From assembly GCA_010365115.1 (NCBI GenBank), contig JAAFGX010000003.1:32194-96193 (forward strand): a stretch of DNA of 64,000 nt. Direction: 5' to 3'. Shown piece by piece: positions 1 through 8,593 of the stretch (position 1 is the stretch's first letter; each line of letters opens with the position of its first letter). The notes under the pieces are model-generated. The model had not been told where the DNA came from. It worked only from the letters and a program-made list of their open reading frames with translations, and searched no databases. The translations under genes and the position numbers were made by a program. Source of the DNA: Paludibacter sp. (lineage in GTDB: Bacteria; Bacteroidota; Bacteroidia; Bacteroidales; Paludibacteraceae).

Positions 1-78
1 ACCTTTACCACCAAACTCGCCGAAGGAACAATTTTTACGGTTTCATTACCAAATGAGGTGTCTCAAACATCAAATTAA
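1..78 (+). CDS. Sensor histidine kinase, C-terminal end only (partial)
   Basis: The frame is open from the first base and ends with TAA at 76-78, leaving 25 residues. The segment EGTIFTVSLP resembles the last strand of the HATPase_c fold (G-T-x-F-x-V-x-L-P) that closes many histidine kinases. The rest of the gene lies outside the window, so the sensor domain and partner are unknown. Another ATP-binding protein with the same fold is possible. A strong hairpin follows at 194-230. Confidence 0.55.
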   Translation, partial: TFTTKLAEGTIFTVSLPNEVSQTSN

Positions 79-193
79 AAGTAAATTCATAAACTTGAGT
101 ACTATCAAAGTAGTTACATCCCGATAGCTATCAGTGATTAGTTACGAGTTACAAGGCTAAATATATGAAAGTTATTATCAATTACTTAAAACA

Positions 194-230
194 TAAAACC
201 GCAAACCAATTAACTTGATTTGCGGTTTTA
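194..230. terminator. Bidirectional terminator between convergent genes
   Basis: Perfect 12-base arms, TAAAACCGCAAA and TTTGCGGTTTTA, enclose a 13-base loop. A-rich and T-rich flanks on both sides let it serve the upstream plus-strand kinase gene and the minus-strand PLP-enzyme gene ending at 254. The AAACCGC core recurs in the terminator after valS. Confidence 0.85.
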
Positions 231-253
231 TTACCTTTTATTAAATGTTGAGT

Positions 254-1492
254 TTATCTTAATGCCTGTGTAAAATCTGCCAACAAATCTTCCACATCTT
301 CAAGTCCGACAGAAATACGAATGGTTTTATCAGAAACGTGCATTTCTTTCCGAACCTCGGGAGTAAATGTACCAAAAATAGTGCTTGCCGGATGTATAGC
401 CAATGTCTTGTTATCAAACAGATTGGTGGCTCGTTTTATGAGTTTCAACTTATTTAAAAAGTCAAAGCAAAATTCGCGCGACATTAAATTAAAAGTGAAC
501 ATGGCCCCCGGACGATCACCAAATTGTTTCTGGCTGATTTCATTGTAACGATTAGTTGAAAGTCCTGTATAATTTACTGATACTACTTCCGGTAATTCTT
601 TCAGTTTTTCTGCAAGTATCAAGCAGGTATCAGTAGCTCGTTGGTATCTCAGACTTAATGTTTCTAATCCAAGCGTTTGCATATAAGCCACTTGCGGCGT
701 CATATACGCACCAAGATTACGATGAATCTCTTTACGAAGTTTGAAAGTAAATGAATTCAACCCTTGATCCTTTGCCAATCCGTGTAATTTCGGTGACGAA
801 AGCCAATCGAAATTACCATAGTCAACTATCAAACCACCTAAACTTGTTGCTCCACCCGAAATGTATTTTGTGCTCGATACAATTTCGATATTAATTCCAA
901 AATCTTTAGCACAAAATGCACAAAAAGGAACTATGGTAGTATCTGCAATTAATGGTACCGATTTTTGTTTTGAAATTTCAGAAATTGCTTTTAAATCTGC
1001 AACTTCTAATTGTGGATTTGTAATTATCTCCAGAAAAATAGCACAAGTATTATTGTCAATGTTTGATTCTAACTGCTCGGGATTCGTCATATCGCAGAAT
1101 CTGGTTTCTACACCAAAAGCTGCTAAAGTCGAAACAAAAAAAGAATAGGTATTTCCAAATAAATGACGTGAAGTTACAATGTTACTACCAGTCTGAGCTA
1201 TTGAAATAATGGCATTGCTAATGGCAGCCATCCCTGAGTTTAAGGCAGTTACGCTATGCGCTCCGGTTATTGCTTTAACCCTGTCTTCAAAATATTGAAC
1301 AGTAGGATTCGTGATTCGCGAATAAGTATGATCAGTAGATTTTCCTGTAAATGCCGATTCCATAGCTTCTGCAGAGTCGAATTCGTATGCCGCCGAGTTG
1401 TACACCGGCATACTCAATGCATTGTAAGCATCTGGTTTTGAATATGGTGAATGAAGTAATTTTCCTTCAAATGACAATTCATCTTTATTCAT
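254..1492 (-). CDS. Cys/Met-metabolism PLP-dependent enzyme (O-acetylhomoserine sulfhydrylase / cystathionine lyase family)
   Basis: A 412-residue fold-type I PLP enzyme of trans-sulfuration or sulfhydrylation. The family pattern is clear: YSRITNPT near residue 58 (phosphate contact), NSGMAAI near 86, TNPQLEVADLKAI near 160, and SSTKYISGGATSLGG with the Schiff-base lysine at about 209. Length is normal. The start is taken at the ATG at 1492; a TTG directly before it is less likely. The sequence does not separate sulfhydrylase from cystathionine gamma-synthase, gamma-lyase or beta-lyase. No sulfur-metabolism neighbour helps, and the gene seems to be transcribed alone. Confidence 0.85.
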   Translation of the reverse strand: MNKDELSFEGKLLHSPYSKPDAYNALSMPVYNSAAYEFDSAEAMESAFTGKSTDHTYSRITNPTVQYFEDRVKAITGAHSVTALNSGMAAISNAIISIAQTGSNIVTSRHLFGNTYSFFVSTLAAFGVETRFCDMTNPEQLESNIDNNTCAIFLEIITNPQLEVADLKAISEISKQKSVPLIADTTIVPFCAFCAKDFGINIEIVSSTKYISGGATSLGGLIVDYGNFDWLSSPKLHGLAKDQGLNSFTFKLRKEIHRNLGAYMTPQVAYMQTLGLETLSLRYQRATDTCLILAEKLKELPEVVSVNYTGLSTNRYNEISQKQFGDRPGAMFTFNLMSREFCFDFLNKLKLIKRATNLFDNKTLAIHPASTIFGTFTPEVRKEMHVSDKTIRISVGLEDVEDLLADFTQALR

Positions 1493-1577
1493 CAAGCCTT
1501 TGTGTTTTATAAGTGAAATCGTATTGTAGCAAGTTTATTTAAATTTAAAATAAACTCATAGCTAAATTTTCTTTCTT

Positions 1578-4037
1578 CTATCTTAGTTTCGCTCCTAACT
1601 TTGTTTCGAAATTTACTTGCAACTTTTTCATAATGCTTTCAATCTGACTATCGGTAAGTGTTTTGCTATCATCTTGCAATACAAAACTTACAGCATACGA
1701 TTTCTTTCCTGCTTCCAGATTTTTGCCTTCGTATACATCAAAAAGAGTTACTTTCTTCAACAATTTCCGTTCAGTTTCAAAAGCAATTTTTTCTATTTCG
1801 GCAAAAACAACATTTTTATCCAACAATAAAGCTAAATCGCGTTTCACTTCCGGAAATTTGGAAATTTCAGAATATTTTACATTGTTATTGTCTAATTCTG
1901 ATAAAACTGAATTCCAGTTAATATCAGCAAAATAAACTTCCACATCAATATCCATCATTTTACGAATTTTAGGATGAACGATGCCGTAAACAGCCAATTT
2001 CTTTCCTGTTTTGCTATAAACAGTCAACGCCTCGCTAAATAAATCATCTGAGTATTCGCCAACAACTAAGTTAAGTACATTAAAACCTAAACGACGGAAC
2101 ACATTTTCGATATAGGCTTTCAATTCATACATACTCGATTTTTCTTCGGATGCAGTCCACGATTGAGCATGTTTATTTCCGGTAACCCACATTCCTAAAT
2201 GAAAATCTTCTGAATAGGCTGCCAATGTTTCACCTTCTTTTTTATTTTCGGCATTGTAATAATAGCAATTTCCGAATTCGTAAAATTTTAAATCTGCATT
2301 TCTGCGATTTATGTTACGTGCGATATTGTCCAATCCACCAAAAAGCAAAGTTTGACGCATTACGTTTAAATCAGAACTTAGCGAATTAATAATTTTAACG
2401 CTATTAACCGTTGGAAAAGAAGTTAAATCATTATAATAGGCACTTTTACTCAACGAATTATTCAACACTTCGTTAAAACCTTGAGCTGTAAGTTGCTCGG
2501 AAATCAAATTTTGAAGTTTGTAACTATCCGGTTTCGAACTATAACTTAATGTAGATTTTAGAGTTTCACCAATTTCAATATTATTATATCCATATATTCT
2601 CAAAATATCCTCAATCACATCCACATCACGCAGCACATCAACACGGTAAGCAGGAACATGAAGAACATATCCTTCTTCATCCTGACTAACGATTTGCATT
2701 TCAAGAGCATTCAGTATTGTTTCAATATTTTCTTTTCCAATTGCCTTTCCAATCAACGAATTGATTTTTTTTAATGTTATAGAAACTTCAATCGGTTTCA
2801 CTTCCTGCGGATAAACATCCACGATTTCACTTGAGATCAGACCGCCGGCTACTTCCTGAATGAGCAATGCACAACGTTTAAGCACGTAAATGGTATTGGT
2901 TGGGTCGCAACCGCGTTCGAAGCGGAACGAAGCATCGGTATTCAAACCATGACGGCGAGCCGTTTTACGTATATTTACAGGATTAAAATAAGCACTTTCA
3001 AGAAAAACGTTTTGAGTAGTTTCAGTTACACCCGAATCAAATCCACCAAAAACACCTCCAATACACATTGGATCTACAGCATTACAAATCATTAAGTCAG
3101 CCGCATTCAGTTTGCGCTCCATTCCTTCCAGACTTATGAATGAAGTTCCTTCTGGCAAGCATTTTACACGCACTTCTCCACCTTTTATTTTATCGGCATC
3201 AAATGCGTGAAGTGGTTGTCCTAACTCGTGCAACACGAAATTAGTAATATCTACAATATTATTAATTGGTCGTAATCCTATAATGAGTAAGCGGTTTTTC
3301 AACCATTCGGGCGATTCAGTTACTTTTACTCCCGAAATGGTTAGAGCAGAATAACGTGGGCAAGCATCCGCATTTTCAACCGTTACAGGAATGGTAAGAT
3401 TTGTATTTTGAACCGTAAATTTATCAACCAAAGGTTTAATCAATTGTACTGATTTATCTTTCAAAGCAAAAAATGCTGCCAAATCACGAGCTACACCAAA
3501 ATGTGATGCTGCATCTATACGGTTTGGAGTAATATCCACTTCCAATAAATAATCACTTTTTATTCCATAATAATCTTTTGCCAATGTTCCCACAATTGCT
3601 TGGGCAGGTAAAATAATAATGCCATCGTGACTGGTTCCTATTCCAATTTCGTCTTCGGCACATATCATTCCCATAGATTCCACACCACGGATTTTCGAAC
3701 GCTTAATAGTAAAACTATCTTCACCAGAATACAATTTTGTTCCAACAGTTGCTACCACCACTTTTTGTCCGGCAGCTACATTGGGAGCTCCACAAACTAT
3801 TTGAAGCGGCTCTTCAATGCCAATATTAACTTTAGTTACATGCAAATGATCGGAATTTTCATGGGCTTCGCATGTGAGAACTTCACCTATTACCAATCCT
3901 TCCAAACCTCCTTTTACAGTTTGCACTTCTTCTACACCGCCAACTTCCAGACCTATAGAAGTTAATGCTTTTGATAATTCATCTGGTGTAACATCTATAT
4001 TAATGTACTGTTTAAGCCAATTATAAGAAATATTCAT
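1578..4037 (-). CDS. pheT: Phenylalanine--tRNA ligase beta subunit
   Basis: An 819-residue beta chain of the alpha2-beta2 PheRS, which charges tRNA-Phe in the cytoplasm. Domain order fits bacterial PheT: N-terminal strand (ISYNWLKQYI), EMAP-like tRNA-binding domain around residues 40-150 (GEVLTCEAHENSDHLHV), B3/B4 editing domain, B5 domain, catalytic-like core, and a C-terminal anticodon-binding ferredoxin-fold domain (ISKFPEVKRDLALLLD onward). Length is typical. pheS is not adjacent, as is common in Bacteroidetes. A TATCTTTG box lies at 4122-4129 on this strand. Confidence 0.97.
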   Translation of the reverse strand: MNISYNWLKQYINIDVTPDELSKALTSIGLEVGGVEEVQTVKGGLEGLVIGEVLTCEAHENSDHLHVTKVNIGIEEPLQIVCGAPNVAAGQKVVVATVGTKLYSGEDSFTIKRSKIRGVESMGMICAEDEIGIGTSHDGIIILPAQAIVGTLAKDYYGIKSDYLLEVDITPNRIDAASHFGVARDLAAFFALKDKSVQLIKPLVDKFTVQNTNLTIPVTVENADACPRYSALTISGVKVTESPEWLKNRLLIIGLRPINNIVDITNFVLHELGQPLHAFDADKIKGGEVRVKCLPEGTSFISLEGMERKLNAADLMICNAVDPMCIGGVFGGFDSGVTETTQNVFLESAYFNPVNIRKTARRHGLNTDASFRFERGCDPTNTIYVLKRCALLIQEVAGGLISSEIVDVYPQEVKPIEVSITLKKINSLIGKAIGKENIETILNALEMQIVSQDEEGYVLHVPAYRVDVLRDVDVIEDILRIYGYNNIEIGETLKSTLSYSSKPDSYKLQNLISEQLTAQGFNEVLNNSLSKSAYYNDLTSFPTVNSVKIINSLSSDLNVMRQTLLFGGLDNIARNINRRNADLKFYEFGNCYYYNAENKKEGETLAAYSEDFHLGMWVTGNKHAQSWTASEEKSSMYELKAYIENVFRRLGFNVLNLVVGEYSDDLFSEALTVYSKTGKKLAVYGIVHPKIRKMMDIDVEVYFADINWNSVLSELDNNNVKYSEISKFPEVKRDLALLLDKNVVFAEIEKIAFETERKLLKKVTLFDVYEGKNLEAGKKSYAVSFVLQDDSKTLTDSQIESIMKKLQVNFETKLGAKLR

Positions 4038-4121
4038 AAATTCAAATGTTTAATTTTCAATTTAATAGTTTGCAACTTTAATTGCAAATCCAGGAATTCT
4101 CATCCTTTTTTTTAAAAGGCA

Positions 4122-4129
4122 CAAAGATA
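4122..4129 (-). promoter_or_regulatory. Bacteroidetes-type -7 box upstream of pheT
   Basis: TATCTTTG read on the minus strand matches TAnnTTTG and lies 85 bases before the pheT ATG. No clear -33 TTTG was found at the usual spacing. Confidence 0.6.
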
Positions 4130-4282
4130 CAAATTTTTTTACAATTTTTGAATTTTAACTGTTCAAATTTGAAACTGAAATAGGCTTATTCTTTTTTATT
4201 AATTCAACACGTATCCTTTTAACTAAAACAAATAAATTCATTGTAAGAAATTCAATAAACAATTAATAATTGCACATAATCC

Positions 4283-4312
4283 TTTGATATGTGTAATTAT
4301 TAGTTATTTTTG
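4283..4312 (+). promoter_or_regulatory. Promoter of the acyl-CoA synthetase gene
   Basis: TTTG at 4283-4286 and TATTTTTG at 4305-4312 are separated by 18 bases, the -33/-7 arrangement of Bacteroidetes primary sigma promoters. The ATG follows at 4357. Confidence 0.7.
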
Positions 4313-4356
4313 CACGGATATAAAACACAACATAAAAAAAAGCAACAACAATTATC

Positions 4357-6081
4357 ATGATTCAGGAAAATTTTATTCGCTTATTTGAAGACGGATTCCG
4401 AAAAAACTGGGATCTTCCGGGATTTAGTAACTACGGCGAAAATATTACATTAACTTACGCTGAGATTGCAAAGAAAATAGCTGAATTGCATATTTTATTT
4501 GAATTATGCCGTGTAAATAAAAATGACAAAATCGCACTTATTGGACGAAATAATGCAAATTGGGCAGTTACATATCTGGCTGCGATTACTTATGGAGCTA
4601 TAATTGTTCCAATTTTGCAGGATTTTACTCCAAATGATGTTCATCATATAACGAATCATTCGGAATCAAAACTTCTATTTGCTGGTGATAATATTTGGGA
4701 AAACTTGGAAGAAGAAAAGTTCACATCGGTAAAAGCGGTATTTTCATTAACTAATTATAATTGCATAGCCATCCTTAATCAAGAAGAACCTGAAAATAAT
4801 ATTAAAGTTAAAGAACCTTCGTACGAAAACAAGGATAAAATTGAAACTTCATTAATTAGAACTGAAGAAATTGATAAATTATTCGTTGAAAAATTTCCAT
4901 TTGGATTTCACCGTGATTGTGTTCGTTATGCAGATAAGCCCAATTCAGAAATTGTTTCAATTAATTACACCTCTGGCACAACAGGATTCAGCAAAGGAGT
5001 TATGACAAGCGGAAACGCACTGGCTGGAAATATCACTTTCGGGTTTCGCACAAAATTAGTAGCCCCTTTATACAATATCGTTTCATTTTTACCACTTGCA
5101 CATGCTTACGGTTGTGCTTTCGACTTTCTAACTTCGTGTTGTGCAGGTTGTCACATTCATTTTATCGGAAAAACACCTTCAGCAAAAATTTTATTGAAAG
5201 CATTTGCTGAAATAAAACCAAATGTTATTTTCTGTGTACCTTTAATTATTGAAAAAATATATAAAAAACAAATACAACCCATGCTTGCTAAACCTTCCAT
5301 GCGTTGGGTATTAAGCATCCCATTATTAGACCAGCAAATTTTAGGACAAATCAGAAAAAAACTTATTGACGCATTCGGAGGTGAGTTTTCTGAAATAGTA
5401 GTTGGTGGGGCTCCATTAAATGCTGAAGTAGAAGATTTTTTTAATAAAATAAAATTTCCATTTACAGTTGGGTATGGAATGACCGAATGTGCTCCATTAA
5501 TTAGTTATTCAAACACAAAAGACTTTGTTCCAAAATCATCCGGAAAATTACTGGATATTATGGAAGCAAAAATAATTCATCCAGACCCAACTACCGGAGT
5601 TGGTGAAATTTGTGTTAGAGGCGAGAATGTAATGTTGGGATATTACAAAAACCCGGAAGCCACTGCACAAATATTAGATACAGAAGGCTGGTTGCATACC
5701 GGCGATTTGGGGAAAATAGATGCAGATAGCAATATTTATATTCGGGGAAGAAATAAAACCATGATATTGAGCGGAAGTGGACAAAATATCTATCCAGAAG
5801 AAATTGAGGCAAAACTTAATAATATGCCTTATGTGATGGAAAGTCTGGTTATTGAAAAAAATGGAAAACTTGTCGCATTAGTTTGTCCTGATTATGAAGC
5901 CGTAGATGCCGAACAAGTCGATCAAAATCAATTGGAAAATTTAATGGAAGATAACCGAAAAATGCTTAATTCCATAGTTGCCTCATACGAAGGAATATCA
6001 AAAATTCAACTTTATCCTAACGAATTTGAGAAAACTCCAAAGAAAAGCATTAAACGTTATCTCTATACTACCACAACATAA
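4357..6081 (+). CDS. AMP-dependent long-chain acyl-CoA synthetase (FadD/FAA1-like)
   Basis: A 574-residue ANL-superfamily enzyme that activates a carboxylic acid as acyl-AMP and transfers it to CoA. Signature motifs are intact: the P-loop-like YTSGTTGFSKGVM near residue 204, GYGMTECAPL (A5), GWLHTGDLG (A7) and RGRNKTMILSGSGQNIYPEE (A8 hinge, with Asp replaced by Asn-Lys). Length fits the bacterial long-chain group. It is transcribed alone from the promoter at 4283-4312. Substrate chain length cannot be read from the sequence. The C-terminal catalytic lysine is probably in KTPKKSIKRY at the very end. Confidence 0.88.
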   Translation: MIQENFIRLFEDGFRKNWDLPGFSNYGENITLTYAEIAKKIAELHILFELCRVNKNDKIALIGRNNANWAVTYLAAITYGAIIVPILQDFTPNDVHHITNHSESKLLFAGDNIWENLEEEKFTSVKAVFSLTNYNCIAILNQEEPENNIKVKEPSYENKDKIETSLIRTEEIDKLFVEKFPFGFHRDCVRYADKPNSEIVSINYTSGTTGFSKGVMTSGNALAGNITFGFRTKLVAPLYNIVSFLPLAHAYGCAFDFLTSCCAGCHIHFIGKTPSAKILLKAFAEIKPNVIFCVPLIIEKIYKKQIQPMLAKPSMRWVLSIPLLDQQILGQIRKKLIDAFGGEFSEIVVGGAPLNAEVEDFFNKIKFPFTVGYGMTECAPLISYSNTKDFVPKSSGKLLDIMEAKIIHPDPTTGVGEICVRGENVMLGYYKNPEATAQILDTEGWLHTGDLGKIDADSNIYIRGRNKTMILSGSGQNIYPEEIEAKLNNMPYVMESLVIEKNGKLVALVCPDYEAVDAEQVDQNQLENLMEDNRKMLNSIVASYEGISKIQLYPNEFEKTPKKSIKRYLYTTTT

Positions 6082-6186
6082 ATATTTCAAATATCTGATT
6101 TACTGAAATATAGTATCATCTATCACTGCATATAAAAAAAATAAAAAAAAAATTGAGTTTTATTTATGTACTATAAAAAATTGATG

Positions 6187-6194
6187 TAACTTTG
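6187..6194 (+). promoter_or_regulatory. -7 box of lipoprotein gene copy 1
   Basis: TAACTTTG followed by GC. It lies 54 bases before the ATG at 6248, so the upstream in-frame ATG at 6203 would be at or near the transcript start. The same box is at 6615-6622 in copy 2. Confidence 0.7.
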
Positions 6195-6247
6195 CAGCGA
6201 TTTTGAATTGCAAAATTAACATGTTAAATTTTAAAAGGTTAAAAAAA

Positions 6248-6409
6248 ATGAAAAAAGTATTATTATTCTGTGTAGTAGCTTTGGCTTTTGCATCATGTGC
6301 TCCAAAAGCAGCTGAAGAAGCTCCTGCAGTAGACTCTACAGTAGTTGTTGTTGATACAGTAGCAGTAGTTGACACTACAGTTATCGACACTGTAGCTCCA
6401 GCTATGTAA
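6248..6409 (+). CDS. Small Val/Thr/Asp-rich lipoprotein, copy 1 (53 aa)
   Basis: A 53-residue protein with a lipoprotein signal (KKVLLFCVVALAFASC, predicted lipidated Cys17) and a mature part of about 36 residues rich in Ala, Val, Thr and Asp (VDTVAVVDTTV). The ATG at 6248 is chosen because the -7 box at 6187 puts the transcript start close to the alternative ATG at 6203, and because the signal peptide then begins with MKK. The mature part has no recognised fold. A near-identical copy follows 428 bases on with its own promoter and terminator. Function unknown; it is probably an abundant small cell-envelope lipoprotein. Confidence 0.8.
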   Translation: MKKVLLFCVVALAFASCAPKAAEEAPAVDSTVVVVDTVAVVDTTVIDTVAPAM

Positions 6410-6444
6410 TTAAAACAAACGTAAATTTCATTTACGAAGTTAAG

Positions 6445-6480
6445 AGTCCGTTAGAAAAATTTCTATCGGACTTTTTTTTA
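6445..6480 (+). terminator. Terminator of lipoprotein copy 1
   Basis: Arms AGTCCGTTAGAAA and TTTCTATCGGACT pair with one mismatch and are followed by a run of T. Confidence 0.8.
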
Positions 6481-6614
6481 TAAAATAATAAATTTCATGT
6501 ACGAGGTTTATGTTAAATTTTACAAAACACACGGAAAAAGAATCAAATTTGACTCAAAACGAAAAATAAATTAAAAATAAATGATATTTATTAATGCATA
6601 ATCAAAAAATGATG

Positions 6615-6622
6615 TAACTTTG
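6615..6622 (+). promoter_or_regulatory. -7 box of lipoprotein gene copy 2
   Basis: TAACTTTG followed by GC, 54 bases before the ATG at 6676, in the same position as in copy 1. Confidence 0.7.
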
Positions 6623-6675
6623 CATCGATTTTGAATTGCAAAACAAACATGTTAAATTTTAAAAGTTTAAAAGAA

Positions 6676-6837
6676 ATGAAAAAGGTAATTTTATTTTTTG
6701 TGGTAGCTTTGGCTTTCGCATCTTGCGCTCCTAAAGCAGCTGAAGAAGCTCCTGCAGTTGATTCAACTGTTGTTGCTGTTGACACTGTAGCAGTAGTTGA
6801 TACTACTGTTGTTGACACTGTAGCTCCTGCTATGTAA
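6676..6837 (+). CDS. Small Val/Thr/Asp-rich lipoprotein, copy 2 (53 aa)
   Basis: Paralogue of the gene at 6248 with the same length. Only four residues differ (Leu5Ile, Cys8Phe, Val34Ala, Ile46Val), while many codons differ at the third base, which suggests that both proteins are under purifying selection. Lipoprotein signal with predicted lipidated Cys17. It has its own -7 box and a perfect-stem terminator, so the two genes can be expressed independently. Function unknown. Confidence 0.8.
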   Translation: MKKVILFFVVALAFASCAPKAAEEAPAVDSTVVAVDTVAVVDTTVVDTVAPAM

Positions 6838-6877
6838 TTAAAAAGCTATCGCAAAAAGAAATTCTTGCTGGCATTTA

Positions 6878-6910
6878 AAGTCCGTTATTGCGATAACGGA
6901 CTTTTTTTTT
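6878..6910 (+). terminator. Terminator of lipoprotein copy 2
   Basis: Perfect 11-base arms, AAGTCCGTTAT and ATAACGGACTT, with a TGCG loop and a T run. It shares the GTCCG core with the terminator of copy 1. Confidence 0.9.
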
Positions 6911-6940
6911 CGCAAAAATGTCAAATTCATGCATTTTTTG

Positions 6941-6948
6941 TACCTTTG
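6941..6948 (+). promoter_or_regulatory. -7 box upstream of hisG
   Basis: TACCTTTG, 30 bases before the hisG ATG, matches TAnnTTTG. It directly follows the terminator of lipoprotein copy 2, so hisG starts a new transcript. Confidence 0.7.
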
Positions 6949-6977
6949 TGAACTAAATTAAAATAATACAAAGAATT

Positions 6978-7829
6978 ATGTTACGAATTGCTGTACAAGC
7001 TAAAGGACGATTATTTGAGGAAACAATGTTACTACTAACAGAATCGGGAATAAAACTTGAATCTGGAAAACGCTTATTGCTTTTACCGGCAAGGAATTTT
7101 CCAATAGAAGTATTGTTTCTTCGTGATGATGATATTCCACAGTCGGTAGCAGATGGAGTAGCAGATATTGGAATTGTTGGCGAAAATGAATATGTCGAAA
7201 AAAGAAAAAATGCAGTTATCACGAAAAGACTAGGCTTCAGTAAGTGCAGGCTTTCCCTTGCTATTCCTAAACAAATTGATTATCCTGGAATATCTTGGTT
7301 TAATGGAAAAGTGATAGCTACATCATATCCTGAAATATTAAAAGATTTTCTACTTGAAAACAAAGTAAATTCTGACATTCACGTCATTACCGGTTCAGTA
7401 GAAGTTGCACCTGGAATTGGTCTTTCCGATGCTATTTTTGACATTGTTAGTTCTGGCAGCACACTGGTTACTAATAATTTGAAAGAAGTTGAAGTTCTTA
7501 TGAAGTCTGAAGCTCTACTTATTTCAAACCCCAATCTTTCTGCTGAGAAACTGGCTGTGCTCGACGAATTACTCTTCCGCATCGAAGCAGTTCAAATGGC
7601 GGAAGACAAAAAATATGTTTTAATGAATGTGCCCACAAATAATATTGACAAAATAATAGAAGTGCTACCAGGCATGAAAAGCCCGACAATAATGCCTTTG
7701 GCAAAAGAAGGGTGGAATTCACTTCATGTTGTGATTGATGAGAAAAGATTCTGGGACATAATCGGCAAATTAAAATCGTTGGGAGCAGAAGGTATTCTTG
7801 TTATCCCTATTGAAAAAATGATTTTGTAA
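6978..7829 (+). CDS. hisG: ATP phosphoribosyltransferase, long form
   Basis: A 283-residue HisG, catalysing the first step of histidine synthesis (PRPP plus ATP to phosphoribosyl-ATP). The N-terminus MLRIAVQAKGRLFEE, the DIGIVGENEY segment and the SDAIFDIVSSGSTLVTNNL phosphate-binding stretch near residue 160 are family hallmarks. The length, with a C-terminal domain of about 75 residues (VLMNVPTNNIDKIIEVLPG onward), identifies the long form that is allosterically inhibited by histidine and needs no HisZ. Oddly, no other his gene follows; the next gene is coaX after 41 bases. Confidence 0.95.
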   Translation: MLRIAVQAKGRLFEETMLLLTESGIKLESGKRLLLLPARNFPIEVLFLRDDDIPQSVADGVADIGIVGENEYVEKRKNAVITKRLGFSKCRLSLAIPKQIDYPGISWFNGKVIATSYPEILKDFLLENKVNSDIHVITGSVEVAPGIGLSDAIFDIVSSGSTLVTNNLKEVEVLMKSEALLISNPNLSAEKLAVLDELLFRIEAVQMAEDKKYVLMNVPTNNIDKIIEVLPGMKSPTIMPLAKEGWNSLHVVIDEKRFWDIIGKLKSLGAEGILVIPIEKMIL

Positions 7830-7870
7830 ATTCATTATATTTAAAAATTCAATTAACCGATACCCGGAAT

Positions 7871-8593
7871 ATGAATTTATGTATTGATCAGGGAAATTCT
7901 AGCACAAAAGTTGGTGTTTTCAATCAAAATAACTTGATTGAAAGTTTTACTTTTACAACTCTTAACAAAAATGACATTTCTAGCCTCATTAATAAGTTTG
8001 ATATAAATGCGTGTATACTTTCTAGTGTGATTATTGAAAACGAGAAATTGAATATTTGGCTTACAAAAAACACAAATCATTTTATTAATTTATCTCATAA
8101 TACACCTGTTCCAATTACAAATTTATATAAAACGCCTGAATCGTTAGGAAAAGACAGACTTGCAGCAGTTATTGGGGCATCATTTCTAAAGCCGGAAACA
8201 GATCTTTTAATTATTGATGCCGGAACAGCAATAACCTATGATTTTATTGATTCAAATAACAACTACCATGGCGGAAATATTGCTCCTGGTTTAGATTTGA
8301 GATTACGTTCTTTACATGAATTCACAAAAAAATTACCGTTGGTAAGTGTAACAACAGATCAACCATTTTTAGGCAACGATACAAATTCAGCTCTCGTTTC
8401 GGGTGCTGTATATGGTATTGTTTTCGAGATAGATGGTTATATTAATACATTAAAAATTAAATATCCACAACTTTCAACATTTTTAACAGGCGGTAGCATT
8501 TTTTACTTTGATAACAAGCTAAAAAATGCCATCTTTGCAGATAAAAATTTAGTGTTAATCGGGCTCAACCGAATACTTCAATATAATGTATAA
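7871..8593 (+). CDS. coaX: Type III pantothenate kinase
   Basis: A 240-residue CoaX of the ASKHA fold, which phosphorylates pantothenate as the first step of CoA synthesis. Visible motifs are NLCIDQGNSSTKVGVF at the N-terminus (nucleotide phosphate loop), SLGKDRLAAVIGA near residue 95, LIIDAGTAITYDFID near 113, and GGNIAPGLDLRLRSLHEFT near 134. Length is slightly short but within the family. It overlaps the next gene by 8 bases, so the two are translationally coupled. Bacteroidetes typically use this type of kinase. Confidence 0.93.
   Translation: MNLCIDQGNSSTKVGVFNQNNLIESFTFTTLNKNDISSLINKFDINACILSSVIIENEKLNIWLTKNTNHFINLSHNTPVPITNLYKTPESLGKDRLAAVIGASFLKPETDLLIIDAGTAITYDFIDSNNNYHGGNIAPGLDLRLRSLHEFTKKLPLVSVTTDQPFLGNDTNSALVSGAVYGIVFEIDGYINTLKIKYPQLSTFLTGGSIFYFDNKLKNAIFADKNLVLIGLNRILQYNV

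Larger units (their letters stand above)
4038..4356. other. Divergent promoter spacer pheT / acyl-CoA synthetase
   Basis: A 319-base AT-rich spacer holding the two divergent promoters listed separately. I see no other gene, RNA or repeat in it. Confidence 0.6.
6181..6837 (+). repeat. Tandem gene duplication including promoter (two units, 428-base offset)
   Basis: The -7 box (6187/6615), leader, ATG (6248/6676) and stop (6409/6837) are all offset by exactly 428 bases, so the unit of about 229 bases is duplicated without insertions or deletions from promoter to stop. The intervening spacer and the terminators differ in sequence. Confidence 0.85.

Noticed and set aside
6160..6390. Antisense Thr/Ser/Val-rich frames over both small lipoprotein genes
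   Set aside because: Complement of the repetitive lipoprotein codons; promoters and terminators all point to the plus strand.
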